Part shown: positions 1 through 11,811 of the stretch, piece by piece
How positions within the stretch are numbered: the first letter of the stretch is position 1
Layout: each line of letters opens with the position of its first letter
NCBI RefSeq assembly: GCF_000220395.1
Contig: NW_004086124.1
Span: forward strand, 1-64,000
Reading direction: 5' to 3'
Source of the DNA: Ichthyophthirius multifiliis
Taxonomy: Eukaryota; Ciliophora; Oligohymenophorea; Hymenostomatida
DNA: 64,000 nucleotides
The notes under the pieces: generated by a model
Told to the model about the DNA's origin: nothing
What the model saw: only the letters and a program-made list of their open reading frames with translations
Database searches by the model: none
Translations under genes and position numbers: made by a program

Positions 1-1010
1 ATATATTAAAATTAAAAAAAAAAAAAAAAAAAAAAATTTATATATAAATTTTTTTATTTTTATCTATATATATTTTTTATAATATAATTTTATATTTTGT
101 TTAGAAACTAAATTTATATATGTATTTTATGACCGATTAAAATTATAATTTATATAAAGTTAAATTTAATTTTTTTTATTTTATTTTTTATATAGAAATC
201 ATTTTATATTATTAAAAAAATAAAAAAATTAAATAATTTTATATATAATAACATTCGAATTATTTTTAAAATAATATTATTTTTATTTAAATAAATATTT
301 TTTTTTTTTAATTTTAATTATTTATTATAATATGATCTATTTATAATATTAAATATAATCAACAAAATGTTAATAAGAATTTTTAAATTAAATTAATTAC
401 AATTTTAATGAATATATGATTTTCTTTTTTTTAATATTATTTTATTATTATTATTTTAAAAATATTCTTTATTATATTAATAGAATGAATAACATATTTT
501 AAGTAAAATTAAAAAAAAATATATAATTAAATATCTTTTTGGAAGAAAAAATGTATAAATTTAATAATTATATAAAATAATATATTTATATTCATTATAT
601 TATTTTTTATACATAATTTAAAAACTTGATATTAATTTTTAAAATAATAAATTACCTATATATATTTAGTTTCTTTAATTTTAATTTATTTTCTTGTTAT
701 TTTAAATTGATAATTATTTTTTTCTATTATTATTTTTTTATATATTAATTTCATAGTTAATTTTTTCTTATATATTTATAAATTATAGAAATCAATTAAT
801 AAATATCAAGGATTTTAATATTATGCAACAATATTATTAATAAGATGATTTCATTAATGCTAATTATTAAAATACACAAAAAAAAATATTCATATTAAAT
901 TTATTATTGTTTTTGTTATAAAATTTATATTAATAATTTAGAAATTAATATAGAGTATTAATTAGTATTAATTAATTATAAAAATAAATAATTAAATAAA
1001 TAAAAAATAT
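1..1010. other. AT-rich intergenic stretch
   Basis: Almost pure A/T with a long A run near the start (about 15-36). I see no coding stretch, RNA gene or recognisable repeat array. It lies downstream of the minus-strand phosphatase gene and may hold its 3' UTR. Confidence 0.6.
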
Positions 1011-2452
1011 TCATAAAAAATAATCTGGTACATTACTAGACATTTTAGTTCCTGCTCCTTTCAATTAATCCTTAATATTTAAAAATTAAATTAAGCTTGA
1101 TATAAATTCTATATAAAATAATATATAAATAAATACCTTAGAAGCATCAAAAGTTTTAAAATTAATTTCATTATTATGTTTTATTTACATTATAGAACCA
1201 ATATTTCCACATCTATATATAAATTAAAGCTTTCATATTATATATAAAATAAAAACCTATAACAATAATTTGGACAAGACCATACTGTAACACAAGATTC
1301 ATCCCAAATTTATTTATATCCTTCCATAATTAATTGATGTGCTCTTATCATTTTATTTAGGTTATTTATTTATAAAAATTAATTAAAAACATCTTATCCA
1401 AATGTTTTTCCATGCCCCCTTTAATTTTCTTTAAATCCTTTAGTATTTTCTTCAGGGTCATTCCATAACAATTCGCACATTTCTCCTTAGGCAGGTATTT
1501 CTTTAACTCTATCTAATTATCTAATCTTTGTTTTTTTTTATATATTAATAAAGCTATATATATTTACATCATCTAAGTTTTTAACATCAGAAGCAATTCC
1601 TCCATGTGTACAAAATATTTTATCGTCAATTAGTGCCGAAATCGTCATATATTCAAAAACTTCGGTTATATATCTCCATACATTTAAACTTCCATATTTT
1701 CTTAAACATTCATCATAAAAACCAAATACTTAAGTAATAATTTTACTTTCATGATTTCCTCTTAAAAGAGTTATTCTGTCTGAATATTTTATCTTTATTA
1801 ATAGAATTGTTTTAAAAATAATAATAATTTAAAATATTTTATTTTTATTAATATTATTGTTTTTATTTTTTATAAATTTGAAAAAAATAATTATTAGCTT
1901 AGAATATATATTTTTTACTTTTAATGCAAATAAGAAAATTATCGTTTCTATACTATGATGTCCTCTATTTACATAATCACCTTTTTATTTTAATAAAAAG
2001 TATATAAATTTTATATTTTTTTTATTTTTTTTCTGTAATTTTCTTATATTTATTTTTTAAAAAAAAAAATTAAAGAAAAAAAAAAAAAAACATATTAAAA
2101 TGTAATATGTCTTTTTTAAAAAAAATTAATTTTTATGCTTTTTGTACCAAGAAATAAATAATTAATATCAGGACATAAACCACCGTTTTTAAATAATTCT
2201 AATAAATCATAAAATTATCCATGTATATCACCACAAATCTTAAAATTTTGTGAATATTTTTAATTAAATAGTTATATTTTTGTGCTTATTTTTTATTTTC
2301 TTTTTTACTGTAACTGGAGAATCTATTCTTTACACATTACTTTCTTCTATAAAAACTTCTCTTACCCGTGCACATAATATTTTTACTTCGTTTTCTTTTA
2401 AAAGTTCACCGTTTTGCAAAATATTTAACTGTTTATCAATATCATTTTACAT
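1011..2452 (-). CDS. PPP-family Ser/Thr protein phosphatase catalytic subunit (PP2A/PP4/PP6 type)
   Basis: This is a metal-dependent Ser/Thr phosphatase catalytic subunit of the PP2A/PP4/PP6 group. Translation with TAA/TAG as Gln gives the full fold in order: [48 protein letters not shown] and YCYRCGN. It ends in PDYFL-TGA, the tail methylated in PP2A-like enzymes. The start is ATG at 2452 ([10 protein letters not shown]), which aligns with the DLDRQ start of PP4. At least three introns split it: after SPVT, inside the LG/DYV junction, and after FALK before the GNHE exon. The metal ligands I can place are intact. The second Asp of the usual GDxVDRG box is Asn (codon at 1967-1969), which would affect catalysis in known PPP enzymes. 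It is transcribed away from the + strand gene at 2686. Subfamily is uncertain between PP4 and PP6. Confidence 0.9.
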
Positions 2453-2685
2453 TTTTTCTTATTTTCTTTTTAAAAAGATTTGTATTGTTTTAAAACTTTA
2501 ATATTTTTTTTGCTTTAAATATTTAAAAAAACAAAAAAACAAAAAAAAAAGTAAATTTTATCAAAATTAGAAAATAAAAATAAAAGAAAATAGAATAAAA
2601 TAAAATATCAAAAAATTAATATTAATTAAAATAAAAAAAAAGGAAAATAAACTCATAAAATATACCAAGAATAAAAAAAATTAAA

Positions 2686-5028
2686 ATGGAAATAAATTTC
2701 TCAAGCATATCTCTTAGTCAAATAATCTAAAATCTAAGTTAAAACTCTAAATAAGATTTTACAAAAATTCCCTAATATGATTTATCTTTATATGAATCCT
2801 ATTAAAATAATAAAAACATTCCTAAAGACAGTAATAGAATTATCGAATTTATTTTTTGCAAAAACCGCTTATACGAATTAACTTGTGAGTAATTAATATA
2901 TTATATACTAGCTTATATTCTAGAAAATAACTCACAAGAATTCCAGAAATATCTAAATTAATATTTAGAAATAGAAGAGAATGCGCCTTTATCAATCCGA
3001 ACAATATCTGAATTAAAAAAGTATGAAAAAGATGAAAAAACCTATTTTTTTTTTAAATAAAACCTTAAAAAATTCAACCAAAAATGTTATATTTAAAAAA
3101 AACCTGAAATAAATACTAAAATTTAGCAATAATTTTCTATTCCAAAAAGATTTGACAAAAACGAAATTGTTGTTAAACTTCAAGAACTTTTGTCTTAAAA
3201 AAACAAGTAAAAAATTCAATTAGATGGATTTCTCACAGAAAATCTTGAATAATAAATTCTAGAATATTAAAAAGCAGAAAATTTATATCCCGATGCTTTG
3301 ATAACCCCCTAATTAATTTCTCATTTATAAAATATACCTAGTTAACCATAAAAAATATAATAGAAATTTAACCAAAATGACCTTTAAAAACTTCTTAATG
3401 TGCAAAATATTATTGGAATCACTTTTTAAAAACAAATAAATAATTTCAAATTAATCATTGGACCCTAAAATATCCCAAATATACATTTTTAACATTTAAT
3501 TTTATGCTTATAAGTATATTTAGATCCCACAATTAAAGTCAAAAACATAAGCTTTTCCTTAGATCCATGGGATGAGAATAATCCGGAAGGTCCTTATTAA
3601 CGAAAAGTAGTTTATCCAGATTTTCTTGAGAATAAAAAGTTACTTGAAGGCACTAAATTTAGCGAAATAATGTTCGAATGCGATTATTTGTTAAAATAAA
3701 TGAGTTTAGGACTAAAGCCAGATTCTAAAACACCTTTTGAATACCCAAAAGAACTTTAGAAGAGGAATTTTAAGAATATACCGGAACTTTTAAAAGAGGA
3801 AATTAAAAAAAAAAACGGGGAAAGTTAAAGTTCTTGGAGTCGTTTATGGCTTGTATGTCCTTAAATATAAATAGAAGAAAAAGACGGGTCTTTTTTTTGT
3901 ACTGGAGATGCTAAAATTAAAGTGGAAGCGAGATAAATGATGAAAAATTAGGAAGGAAAATTAATTGATAAGGTAGTTTAGGACAAGAATGATGTTTGTT
4001 TTTAATTTGCAAGAAGTCTTTCGGAAAATATGGATATAGTAGAGAAGGAATACCCTGTTTTTGAGAAATTAAAAAGCTTATATAAGGCACATGGTTTAGC
4101 TAAGATTATTATTTAGAAAATTGGAAGAAATATTAATTTTTTAGGAGAAGTGGAGAAAATAATATAAAAAGAATAAAAATTAGAGAATTATTAAAATTAA
4201 ATTCAAGCCATTATTTAAAAAGAAGAAATTGAAACAGAAAAATAAGAAAAAATTCCAGTTAACTCAAGGACTGTGGCTCTTAGATTTTTATAAAAAAATA
4301 AATAGGAAACTTCAGAAAATAATATTTAGAAAGTCTTAGAACATATAATCAAATAAAATGGAGGAAATTAAGTTTTTTACGATATTTAATCTACTAAAAG
4401 TGTATAGAGGAAATATGTATTAGGAGGTGTTGATATGGATACTAATGTTTAAATTGTTAAATAATAATAATTAATAAATGATTCTTTTTCATTATCAACT
4501 TAATCTACTGAAGCTGATCTTTCGTTCCTTTAAGAAATTAAATAATGCACTAAATGTAAAAAAGAACTTTCTTTTGAAGAAATTAAATGCACAATTAATG
4601 GAAGTGAACATTTTTGTAATTTACATCATCCTTATTCATGTTTTTATTGTCATTAAATTATAAAAGAAAATGGAGTTTAAGTTATGGGGAATGCAAATAT
4701 TTTTAATAGTCCGTTGTTTAATAATTAAAGTGTTTATATGCATGCTGGATGCAATTTGGTATTTTAAAATAAATGCATAGATTAGAAAAGCTTGGAATTA
4801 TAAAATAAATAAATTGAAAGTGCTAATTAGGGTGTTTTGGATTAAATTAATAAGAATTTGAAAAACAGTTTGTAATTAAAAGATATGAAAAATAGAGAAA
4901 AAAGTAAGTTTGTGTGCTAGATGTGTAAAAAAATTAATTTTTCGGAATTTTTGTGTTGCTCTTTGTGTGGATTAGTTAGTTCTGTTCAAGCTAATTTATA
5001 TTTATAATAATAATTTAAAAAATAATGA
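2686..5028 (+). CDS. 780-residue hypothetical protein with C-terminal Cys/His clusters
   Basis: One uninterrupted frame of 781 codons from ATG at 2686 to TGA at 5026, using TAA/TAG as Gln throughout; the length divides exactly by three. I do not recognise the family with confidence. The middle third holds FSLDPWDENNPEGPY, then IMFECDYLLKQMSLGLKP, SRLWLVCPQIQIEE and FQFARSLSENMD..YPVFEKLK. That order resembles, from memory, the planctomycete DUF1598 layout (ADYRMK..., W..VP, F...FT..Y..LA...PVF.ELRNLMDL). The C-terminal part has two metal-binding-like clusters: CTKCKK...FCNLHHPYSCFYCH and CQMCKK...CCSLCG. A role cannot be assigned. Lack of introns is unusual among its neighbours. Confidence 0.8.
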
Positions 5029-5339
5029 TTTTGTTTACTTTTAATGTTTAATTTTGTACTTTTTTTTAATATATAACATATATCAATATAATAATTTTGT
5101 TTAAATAAATAAGTTTTGTTACTTTTTTTTTTCTTTTTAAAAAAAATCTTTTTTTTCTTTAAGAAATATTTTTTTTTTTTTTTAAAAAAAAAAAATTCTT
5201 TTTTTTCATTTCTAATTTTTTAATCATTAAAAAAAAAAATTTAAATTATATAAAAAAAAACAAGGAAAAAAAAAAAAAAATACATAAAAAAATGAAACCC
5301 TAACCTCCATTACATTTAAAAAGCAATGTAGCATCTGAT
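5029..5339. other. Intergenic, A/T homopolymer runs
   Basis: Runs of T and A dominate. A short patch at about 5297-5313 (CCCTAACCTCCATT) is GC-richer but is not a tandem telomere repeat. Probably the 5' leader of the Kintoun gene. Confidence 0.5.
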
Positions 5340-6482
5340 ATGACAAAAGATGTAAAATAATTATATTTATTCCAAAAAATAAGTAAAAAAAATAAAATAA
5401 AGGAATTCCGAAGAATTTAAAATGCTATGAAAAAACCTGAATTTATGGGATTGTTAAATGATTATATGTTAGAAATTTCAGACCCAAAAAACAAAGACGT
5501 ATATACAAATCAAATAAAAAATAATACTAAATATAAAAAAAAGGAATATGATCAATACTTAAAATAACTTTAAAAAGAAGGAGATCTGCCAAAGGGTTTA
5601 AAATTAGTAAAACCATTAGCAGAATTCGCAATAAAGACAATAATATATTCTAAAAAAGATAAAGTAAAAAAAAAATGCTATTATTATAAAAAAATAAAAA
5701 GGGATCTTCTTAAAAATTATTTATTAATATTTGTAGAATAAATTAAATAGATTTACCAACCTTCGATTTAGTAGTAAAAGACGGAAAGTAAGGACAGAAT
5801 TGGAAACTACCTTTTTCAGCAGGAAAAATGCGTTATGATTAAGATTCTAAATAAGAAGTATGTAATACTATAGATGTCGCTTTTCATCCCTATGCGTTTT
5901 AATTAGCTAAAATGAATAATTAATTTTAATAATTAATTTGCTAAACTGCTTTAGACGCAGCAACATAATAAATGGGAGAAAGAAATGAAACTATTTCTAG
6001 AGATTATAAGGTTTTTCTTATTTTTTTTTTATAATTTTTTATTTTTTTTCAGGTTCTTAAAAATATGAAATGCAAAGGAGGTACTCCTGCATTTTTGGCT
6101 ATAAGAACTTCAGGAAAAAATAAATAAAGCGAAATGGATAAAAGGTAAAATGGAGAAGGTTATGAACCTTCCTTATATAAAGATTTAGTGAAATAAAAAT
6201 AAGAACATATAGAAAAATAATAACAAGAAAATAATAAAAATAAAAAATTAGAAGATATTGAAGACGAACTAAATGAGTAAAAAAAAGATGAATTTTTCGA
6301 TAAAAGTGCTCCTATTTAAGCTCCTAAATATAAAATAGTTTACTCTTATCCTGTTAATTATGAAGTAATATAATTTATAGAAACTAAAAAAAATATAAAC
6401 AAAGGACTTTTTAGATAGAAGGGAAGAGTAAGCATTAAAAAGACCTATAGAACTTACTTTAGTTATAAATTTACCTGGAATC

Positions 6483-6552
<70 letters not shown>

Positions 6553-7889
6553 TTATATTTTAATTCAAATAACTATAAAAAAAGACTAGTTTTAAAGAAA
6601 TTAATGTTGATATAGAAGAAAAAAATTTAGTTTTAAATATTCCAAACAAATATTTTTTGGATACAAAATTACCTTATTATGTAATGTAGGATGAAGGAAA
6701 TGCTAAATTTGACTCAAAAAAGTAAGTTTTGAGAATTAAATTACCTATAAATAAATCTAAATTACCCGATAATCCTATCCCTGGTAAAACATATAAAGAA
6801 TTCGAAACAAATGAATTAGAAACTATTAAAATAGAAAAATAAGAAAAAATATAAAATGATAATGAAAAAAACTTAAATTATGAAGATAATTTAAATAAAG
6901 AAGAAAATTAAGACCAGAAGGAAAATAAAGAACCTTTATTATAAATGAATAACAATTAAAAAAATGTAAACTTAAATATTTTTAATTAATAAACAAACGA
7001 AATCTTCATTGAAGGATAAATTAATATTGAAAATCCAGTTATTGAAGTTTTATAAGAATAAGATTTTAATAATAAAAAAGAAGAACAAGAAAAATATGGA
7101 GAGGAATAAATAGAAGAAAAATAATAATAATAAAATAAATATGAAATATTGGAATATAAGACATAAGAAACTAGTGATAAAATCTTTATTATTTATAATA
7201 TTCCTAGTTATGATAAAGAAATGACGAAATATTTAATTTTTGAAGATAAACTTTTCTTTTAATGTTTTTATTAAGGTAACAGTGTACTTTTTTCGAGAAT
7301 AGAGTTCAAAAGACCTATTGTTTTGGCTTAATCAGAATGTACATAGGTTGTTGATTATATTGTTTTTAAAATTCATAAATAAGTTGATGATTAATATTGG
7401 GAAAAAAATGATGTTTTATAACATTAAGGCATTTTTTTTATTATTTAATATTTAATTTATTTTATTTAAAAAACAGATGATTATGAAACTTTTAAAATGG
7501 TTTTTGAAGAAAATTAAAAATTAAAAGATTTATAAGTAGAAATCAAATAAAATGAAAATAATGAAAATAATCTTGATGATATTGATGATGATAAGTAAAT
7601 TATTATGAAATTAGAAATGGAAAAAGAAAAAGAAGTTAATTAAGAAAAAAACAATAGCGAACATAATAATATTAATAGTAAAGAAAATAATAATAATAAT
7701 TAAGAAAATAATAATAATAAAGAAAATAATATGAATAATAATAATAATAATAATATTGTTAATAAAGAAGATTTTGATAATAAAGAAGATGATACATAAA
7801 TTATTAAATTATCTTAAGAAGGATTACAAAAAAATATTTTATAATTTTTAGATTTTACAAATTAAACATTTGCATATGAATTAGATTGA
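5340..7889 (+). CDS. DNAAF2: Kintoun-like PIH1/CS-domain dynein assembly factor (DNAAF2/PF13)
   Basis: Kintoun is a cytoplasmic co-chaperone that pre-assembles axonemal dynein arms before import into cilia. From ATG at 5340 the protein begins MTKDVKQLYLF and shows the PIH1 domain: KKPEFMGLLNDYMLEISDP, LFINICRINQIDLPTFDLVV, GQNWKLPFSAGKMRYD, CNTIDVAFHP and VLKNMKCKGGTPAFLAIR. After a Lys/Gln-rich linker comes a CS-like domain (RPIELTLVINLPGI, then LPYYVMQDEGNAKFD) and a long Asn/Gln/Glu-rich tail ending LDFTNQTFAYELD. Introns include one after KDK (about 5659), one before VLKNMK (about 6009-6052) and one at 6483-6584 filled with a TA microsatellite. A frame change near 6370-6395 needs either a 16-nt intron or removal of one A from an A8 run (6386-6393). 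A possible further intron around 7411-7475 is not settled. Confidence 0.88.
6483..6584 (+). repeat. (TA)n microsatellite forming most of an intron
   Basis: The exon ends ...GGAATC and the intron begins GTATAT; alternating TA runs to about 6549 and the intron closes with AAAAAAAG at 6584. Removing it joins LPGI to TSFKEINVDIEEK in phase, which fits the CS domain of Kintoun. Confidence 0.75.
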
Positions 7890-8330
7890 AACCTAAAAGG
7901 TATTTAGTAATAAACTAAAAAATAAAATACATTTCTTTATTTCTTTTGTTTTTATATTATATTTTTATTTATTAAAATATATATAACATGTATTATCTTT
8001 TAATATTTATATTATAAAAAGCATATTAATATATTAGTTTTTTAATATAAATATAAAAAATGACTTTTATTTATAAAAAAAAACTAATTTACTAAACTTT
8101 TTTTTGTTCATAATTTATTTGTTTAAAAGAAAGAAATAATAAAAAAATCATCTACTAAATCAAGAAAAAAAAAAAACATATTTATATAATATATATTTAA
8201 TATATTTAATTGTTTTTATAATTTTCTTTTTTCTAATTTAATACTAAAAATTCTTAAATTTTTAAAAATATAGAAAAAAAAAAAAAAAACACAACAAAAA
8301 AAAAAAGGATAAAAAATATCAGTTTAACAA
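7890..8330. other. Convergent intergenic region
   Basis: Lies between two gene 3' ends (Kintoun on +, matrix protein on -). Only A/T-rich sequence with A runs near 8278-8307; presumably 3' UTRs. No coding signal seen. Confidence 0.5.
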
Positions 8331-9422
8331 TCATTCATCAGCTTCAGCTCTTTACTTTAGATAATCTTTCATGGTTTCAAGTTTAGTAGCAAGAATATTT
8401 TAAACTTAAACAATAGTTTTGATTTCATCACCTCTAACAACGGAAGTTTTTTCATAAATAGATCTTAAATTAGCACAAGATTCATTTAATTTAGCTAATC
8501 CTTCTACGTTGAATTAATGTTCGGCAATAGCTTATTTATATCTATTGGAATGGAAATCATGTCCTTATTTCTTTGATTATAATTCAAGTGATTATTAAGC
8601 TCTATGAGTAATAACATTATTAAGAGTCTATTCTTATTCAATAACTAAAGCTTCATAATCGTGTTTAGATTTACTTTCTTAAGTTTCTTCATTATTAATT
8701 GATTAGTTAAGAGAATCTCTTAAAGAATTAAGTTTACCAACTACATTAGCTAAAGATTCAGCTGAGAAAGTAGAAGCGACTTAAACTAAGGATAAAATAG
8801 GGTTACTTTTTCCTATTTTAGAGAGTTAAAGGAGAGCTTCTTCACTACTTTCGGGTTTAATTTAAGATAATCTATCAATAATTAATTCTAAAGCTTCAAC
8901 AACTTATAATTATTAAACTCTGTGTTCATTGTATCTTTGATTATCTCTTTCACGAGATCCTTTGTAGGCATCTAATCTCTTTTCTAATTCAACTGCTTAT
9001 CTGTCTAAATAAGCAATACTGTTTTCTAATTATCCGATTTCAGCTTCTAATACTTTCAATGCTTCAGCAGAATTCTCTCTAACTATAGCTGCGTTGGCAA
9101 TATTAGTTTCGTATCTTTCGGTTTCGGTTCTGCAGTTGGCTTCGTCGTTTCCATGTTGGACATCGGCGTCAGCTTATTGTTTTTCTAAGTCTTGCTTTAA
9201 TTAACTGAGGACTTTTGCAACTTCCGCTAATGGGACTTTGTTTGTTAGTTGTAAAGCGATGGTATCGAGAATTCTTTTTCCGAAATCTATCATTTCTACT
9301 TTTTGGAGGGAAGAGAAGATTTCGAATTGCTTGTTGCTGGCAGATCTTGGCTTTTGTAAAAAGACGGCAGATGACAAAGTTAAGTTTATTAATAATAAAA
9401 CACTGATTAGTTATGTTTTCAT
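8331..9422 (-). CDS. Trichocyst matrix / granule lattice protein
   Basis: A secretory granule cargo protein of the ciliate trichocyst matrix (TMP)/Grl family, which is stored as a crystal in trichocysts or mucocysts and expands on release. It is a single exon of 364 codons from ATG at 9422 to TGA at 8333-8331. The N-terminus MKTQLISVLLLINLTLSSAV is a signal peptide. The body is almost entirely heptad-rich helix with the expected Cys-flanked repeats, for example QLKQDLEKQQADADVQHGND, EANCRTETERYETNI, VLEAEIGQLENSIAYLDRQ and NESCANLRSIYEKTSVVRG. It ends TMKDYLKQRAEADE. Base composition is clearly less AT-rich than its neighbours and CAA/GCT/GAC-type codons are frequent, which is what one expects of a highly expressed gene. 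It faces the second matrix gene at 9925 head to head. Confidence 0.85.
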
Positions 9423-9924
9423 TTTTTTAATTTTGATTTAGTTTTTATTTTTACTATTTGTTTTTTTATTTATATATTTTTAATTTATTTTTTATAATAT
9501 TTTTTTTTTTATTATTTTTTTTTTTTTTTAGAAAACTATTTATTTTATAAAACGTAATATATTTTTTTATTTTTTGTATTTAGTATTTTATTTTATTACT
9601 TAAAGGAGAATTTGCTTTATATAGTTTGTTTTTTTTTTGCTTTTCTAACGTTTTTGATATATATTTTGGCGAATTCTAAAACGTAAAATCAAAAAAAAAT
9701 TAAATATATTATTTTTTTATTACTTATATATATATAAATTGGAATAAAATACATTTTATTGAAATATATATAATTCATCATAATTTAATTATTTTATTTA
9801 AAATTAAATTATAATTAATATAATTCTATTCATATAATTTTCTTTAGATATATAAATTTTATTAAATAAATTAAGTAGTTCAATTAATAATTGTATTTAA
9901 AAAAAAAAAAAATTAAATAAAAAA
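9423..9924. promoter_or_regulatory. Shared divergent upstream region of two matrix-protein genes
   Basis: About 500 bp between the two head-to-head starts (9422 on -, 9925 on +). It holds long T runs, a slightly GC-richer island at about 9600-9690 (AAAGGAGAATTTGC, GCGAATTCTAAAACG) and no coding frame. It is the only place where promoters of both granule genes can lie. That they are co-regulated is inference. Confidence 0.4.
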
Positions 9925-11177
9925 ATGATTAAATATATTTTTTTAATAATATTAATTTTTTCAATAAAATATAAATGTAATGAAACATATGATTATTAAA
10001 ATTTAATAGAAGTAAAAAATATAATGATAATAATATGAAAAATTAAAAAAAGTTAAAATAAGATCCTTTTGGTTCTACTATACTTTCAATGGTAAAATTA
10101 AATTTAAAATACTCATAAACTGAAAATTCTCTTTTAGAGTTATTAGATTCTATATTAGAAAATATGAAATAAGATTTTATAGAAAAATAGTATGAATATA
10201 CTTAGTATATGACTTAAAGCAATTAAAGAATCTCTTAATTATAAACAAGACAATAAGAAATTTAAAATTTATTTGAATAAAACTAAAAATTACTTACAGA
10301 AAATCAAGATAAATTATATTAATAAAAAAAAACTTTAGATAAGTATAATAGAGATTATGAAATAGTAAAAAAAAACAAAAATTAAAATAAATAATTTCAA
10401 AATAATAAACTAATAGTAAACTTTGATTATTAATAAAAGCAAATAAGATAGAGAAAACAAAGAAAATAAATATAAAGAAAATAATTAACATAATGAGGGC
10501 TTATTAGAAAATTTAAATGAAGCAATAAAATTAATTGAACATATGTTAAATGGAGTTTCATTTATTTAAATTTAATAAAAATATGAATAAACAATAAAAA
10601 AATTGCTCTAGCATTAAAAAAGCGTACATCTATTGTCACCAATTATAAATATTTTTAACCAAATTAATTCTTATTCGAATTTAGATTATTAGAAAGTAGA
10701 AAAAATACTCTAACTTTTGTAAAATTTGAGAAATACGGTTAAAGATAATAAATTGAAATTGATAATTTAGAAAATTTACTTAAATAAGATTGGGAAAGTT
10801 TATAAGCAACATATTTAGAAAATCTAAATAAATTAGTATTTTTAAAAAATTAATTAATTGAAGATATTAAAAATTTAGAAAATATTATTGTTTAATCAAA
10901 ATAAATTATGGAATAAAGCTTTATTCATCTTGAATATTTAAAGGTTGATTTAGAAGAAAATTTAAAAGAAAACTCTTAATAAAAGAATAATTTTGAATAA
11001 ATTTAAAAATAAATGTAATTTAATTTTTAATTTAATATTATATTATATTATCTATATAAAGTATTAATATATATATTAATATTATATAAAAGGTAATATG
11101 ATTTTGATATTATTAAAAAAATTAGAAATTATTTACTTAATTCTTTAAATAAATTAATTAATTTTTTATAAATTTGA
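9925..11177 (+). CDS. Second trichocyst matrix / granule lattice-like protein, divergent
   Basis: Starts MIKYIFLIILIFSIKYKCNE, a signal peptide, followed by an intron and then DPFGSTILSMVKLNL and LLELLDSILENMKQD, a pattern typical of the first half of TMP/Grl proteins. Later exons give LLENLNEAIKLIEHML, SYSNLDYQKVEKILQLLQNL, LENLLKQDWESLQATYLENL and a C-terminal exon ending IKKIRNYLLNSLNKLINFLQ, TGA at 11175. Introns visible: one after LIE (GTAAAAAATATAATG...), one after YEI, and one of about 75 nt before the last exon. Near 10715-10755 the frame moves by one, explained by either a 26-nt intron or one missing base. It is far more AT-rich than its partner at 8331. It could be functional, weakly expressed, or decaying. 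Confidence 0.6.
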
Positions 11178-11811
11178 TTATAATTTTTTTTACTTCTTTA
11201 AAGTTTTAAAAATTTATATTTTTTAATTTAAATAGATATTATTTAAATATTTTTATTTTAATTAAGACCTTTTAATTTTTATAAAATTTTAATATTTAGC
11301 TATTTAACTTTTAAAATATTTTTAATTATTAATATTTAAGTTTATAATATATATATTATTTTATTTATATTATTTAAAAACTAATTTATCTAAATATAAT
11401 ACAAAAAATTATATTTTTTTCTTTTTTTTAATAATTATTCAAAAAAAAATAAAAAAAAAAAAACTTTTTTTTAAATATAATATAATAATATAATAATTTA
11501 AATTTAATTATATTAAAAATCATAAATACTTTTTTTCATTTATTTTAAAATTAAATGAATAATTTAAATATAAAAATATTTCATTTAAATCTAAGCAATG
11601 AAAGCGATATTTACCAAAATATATACAATACCAAACAAAATAAAATAAACAAATAGTATTATAATAAATTAAAAATTAAATTCACAAAAAAAAAAATTTT
11701 TTCCTCCAATTTAAAATATATATATTTATAAATGTATATTTAAAACATACATATATATTTTCAAATCCTTCCTAATTTTTTTTCCTTCCCTAATACATAT
11801 AATAATGACTT
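11178..11811. other. Convergent intergenic region
   Basis: A/T-rich, between the 3' ends of the second matrix gene (+) and the EEP nuclease (-). An open stretch from ATG 11555 is noted among the rejected items. Nothing else seen. Confidence 0.45.

Noticed and set aside
2280-2501. Plus-strand 73-codon open frame
   Set aside because: It lies antisense to the phosphatase N-terminal exon ([10 protein letters not shown]..., SPVTV) and has no features of its own.
5297-5313. CCCTAACCTCC patch resembling a telomere unit
   Set aside because: Single copy with no tandem array; ciliate telomeres are CCCCAA or CCCAAA repeats.
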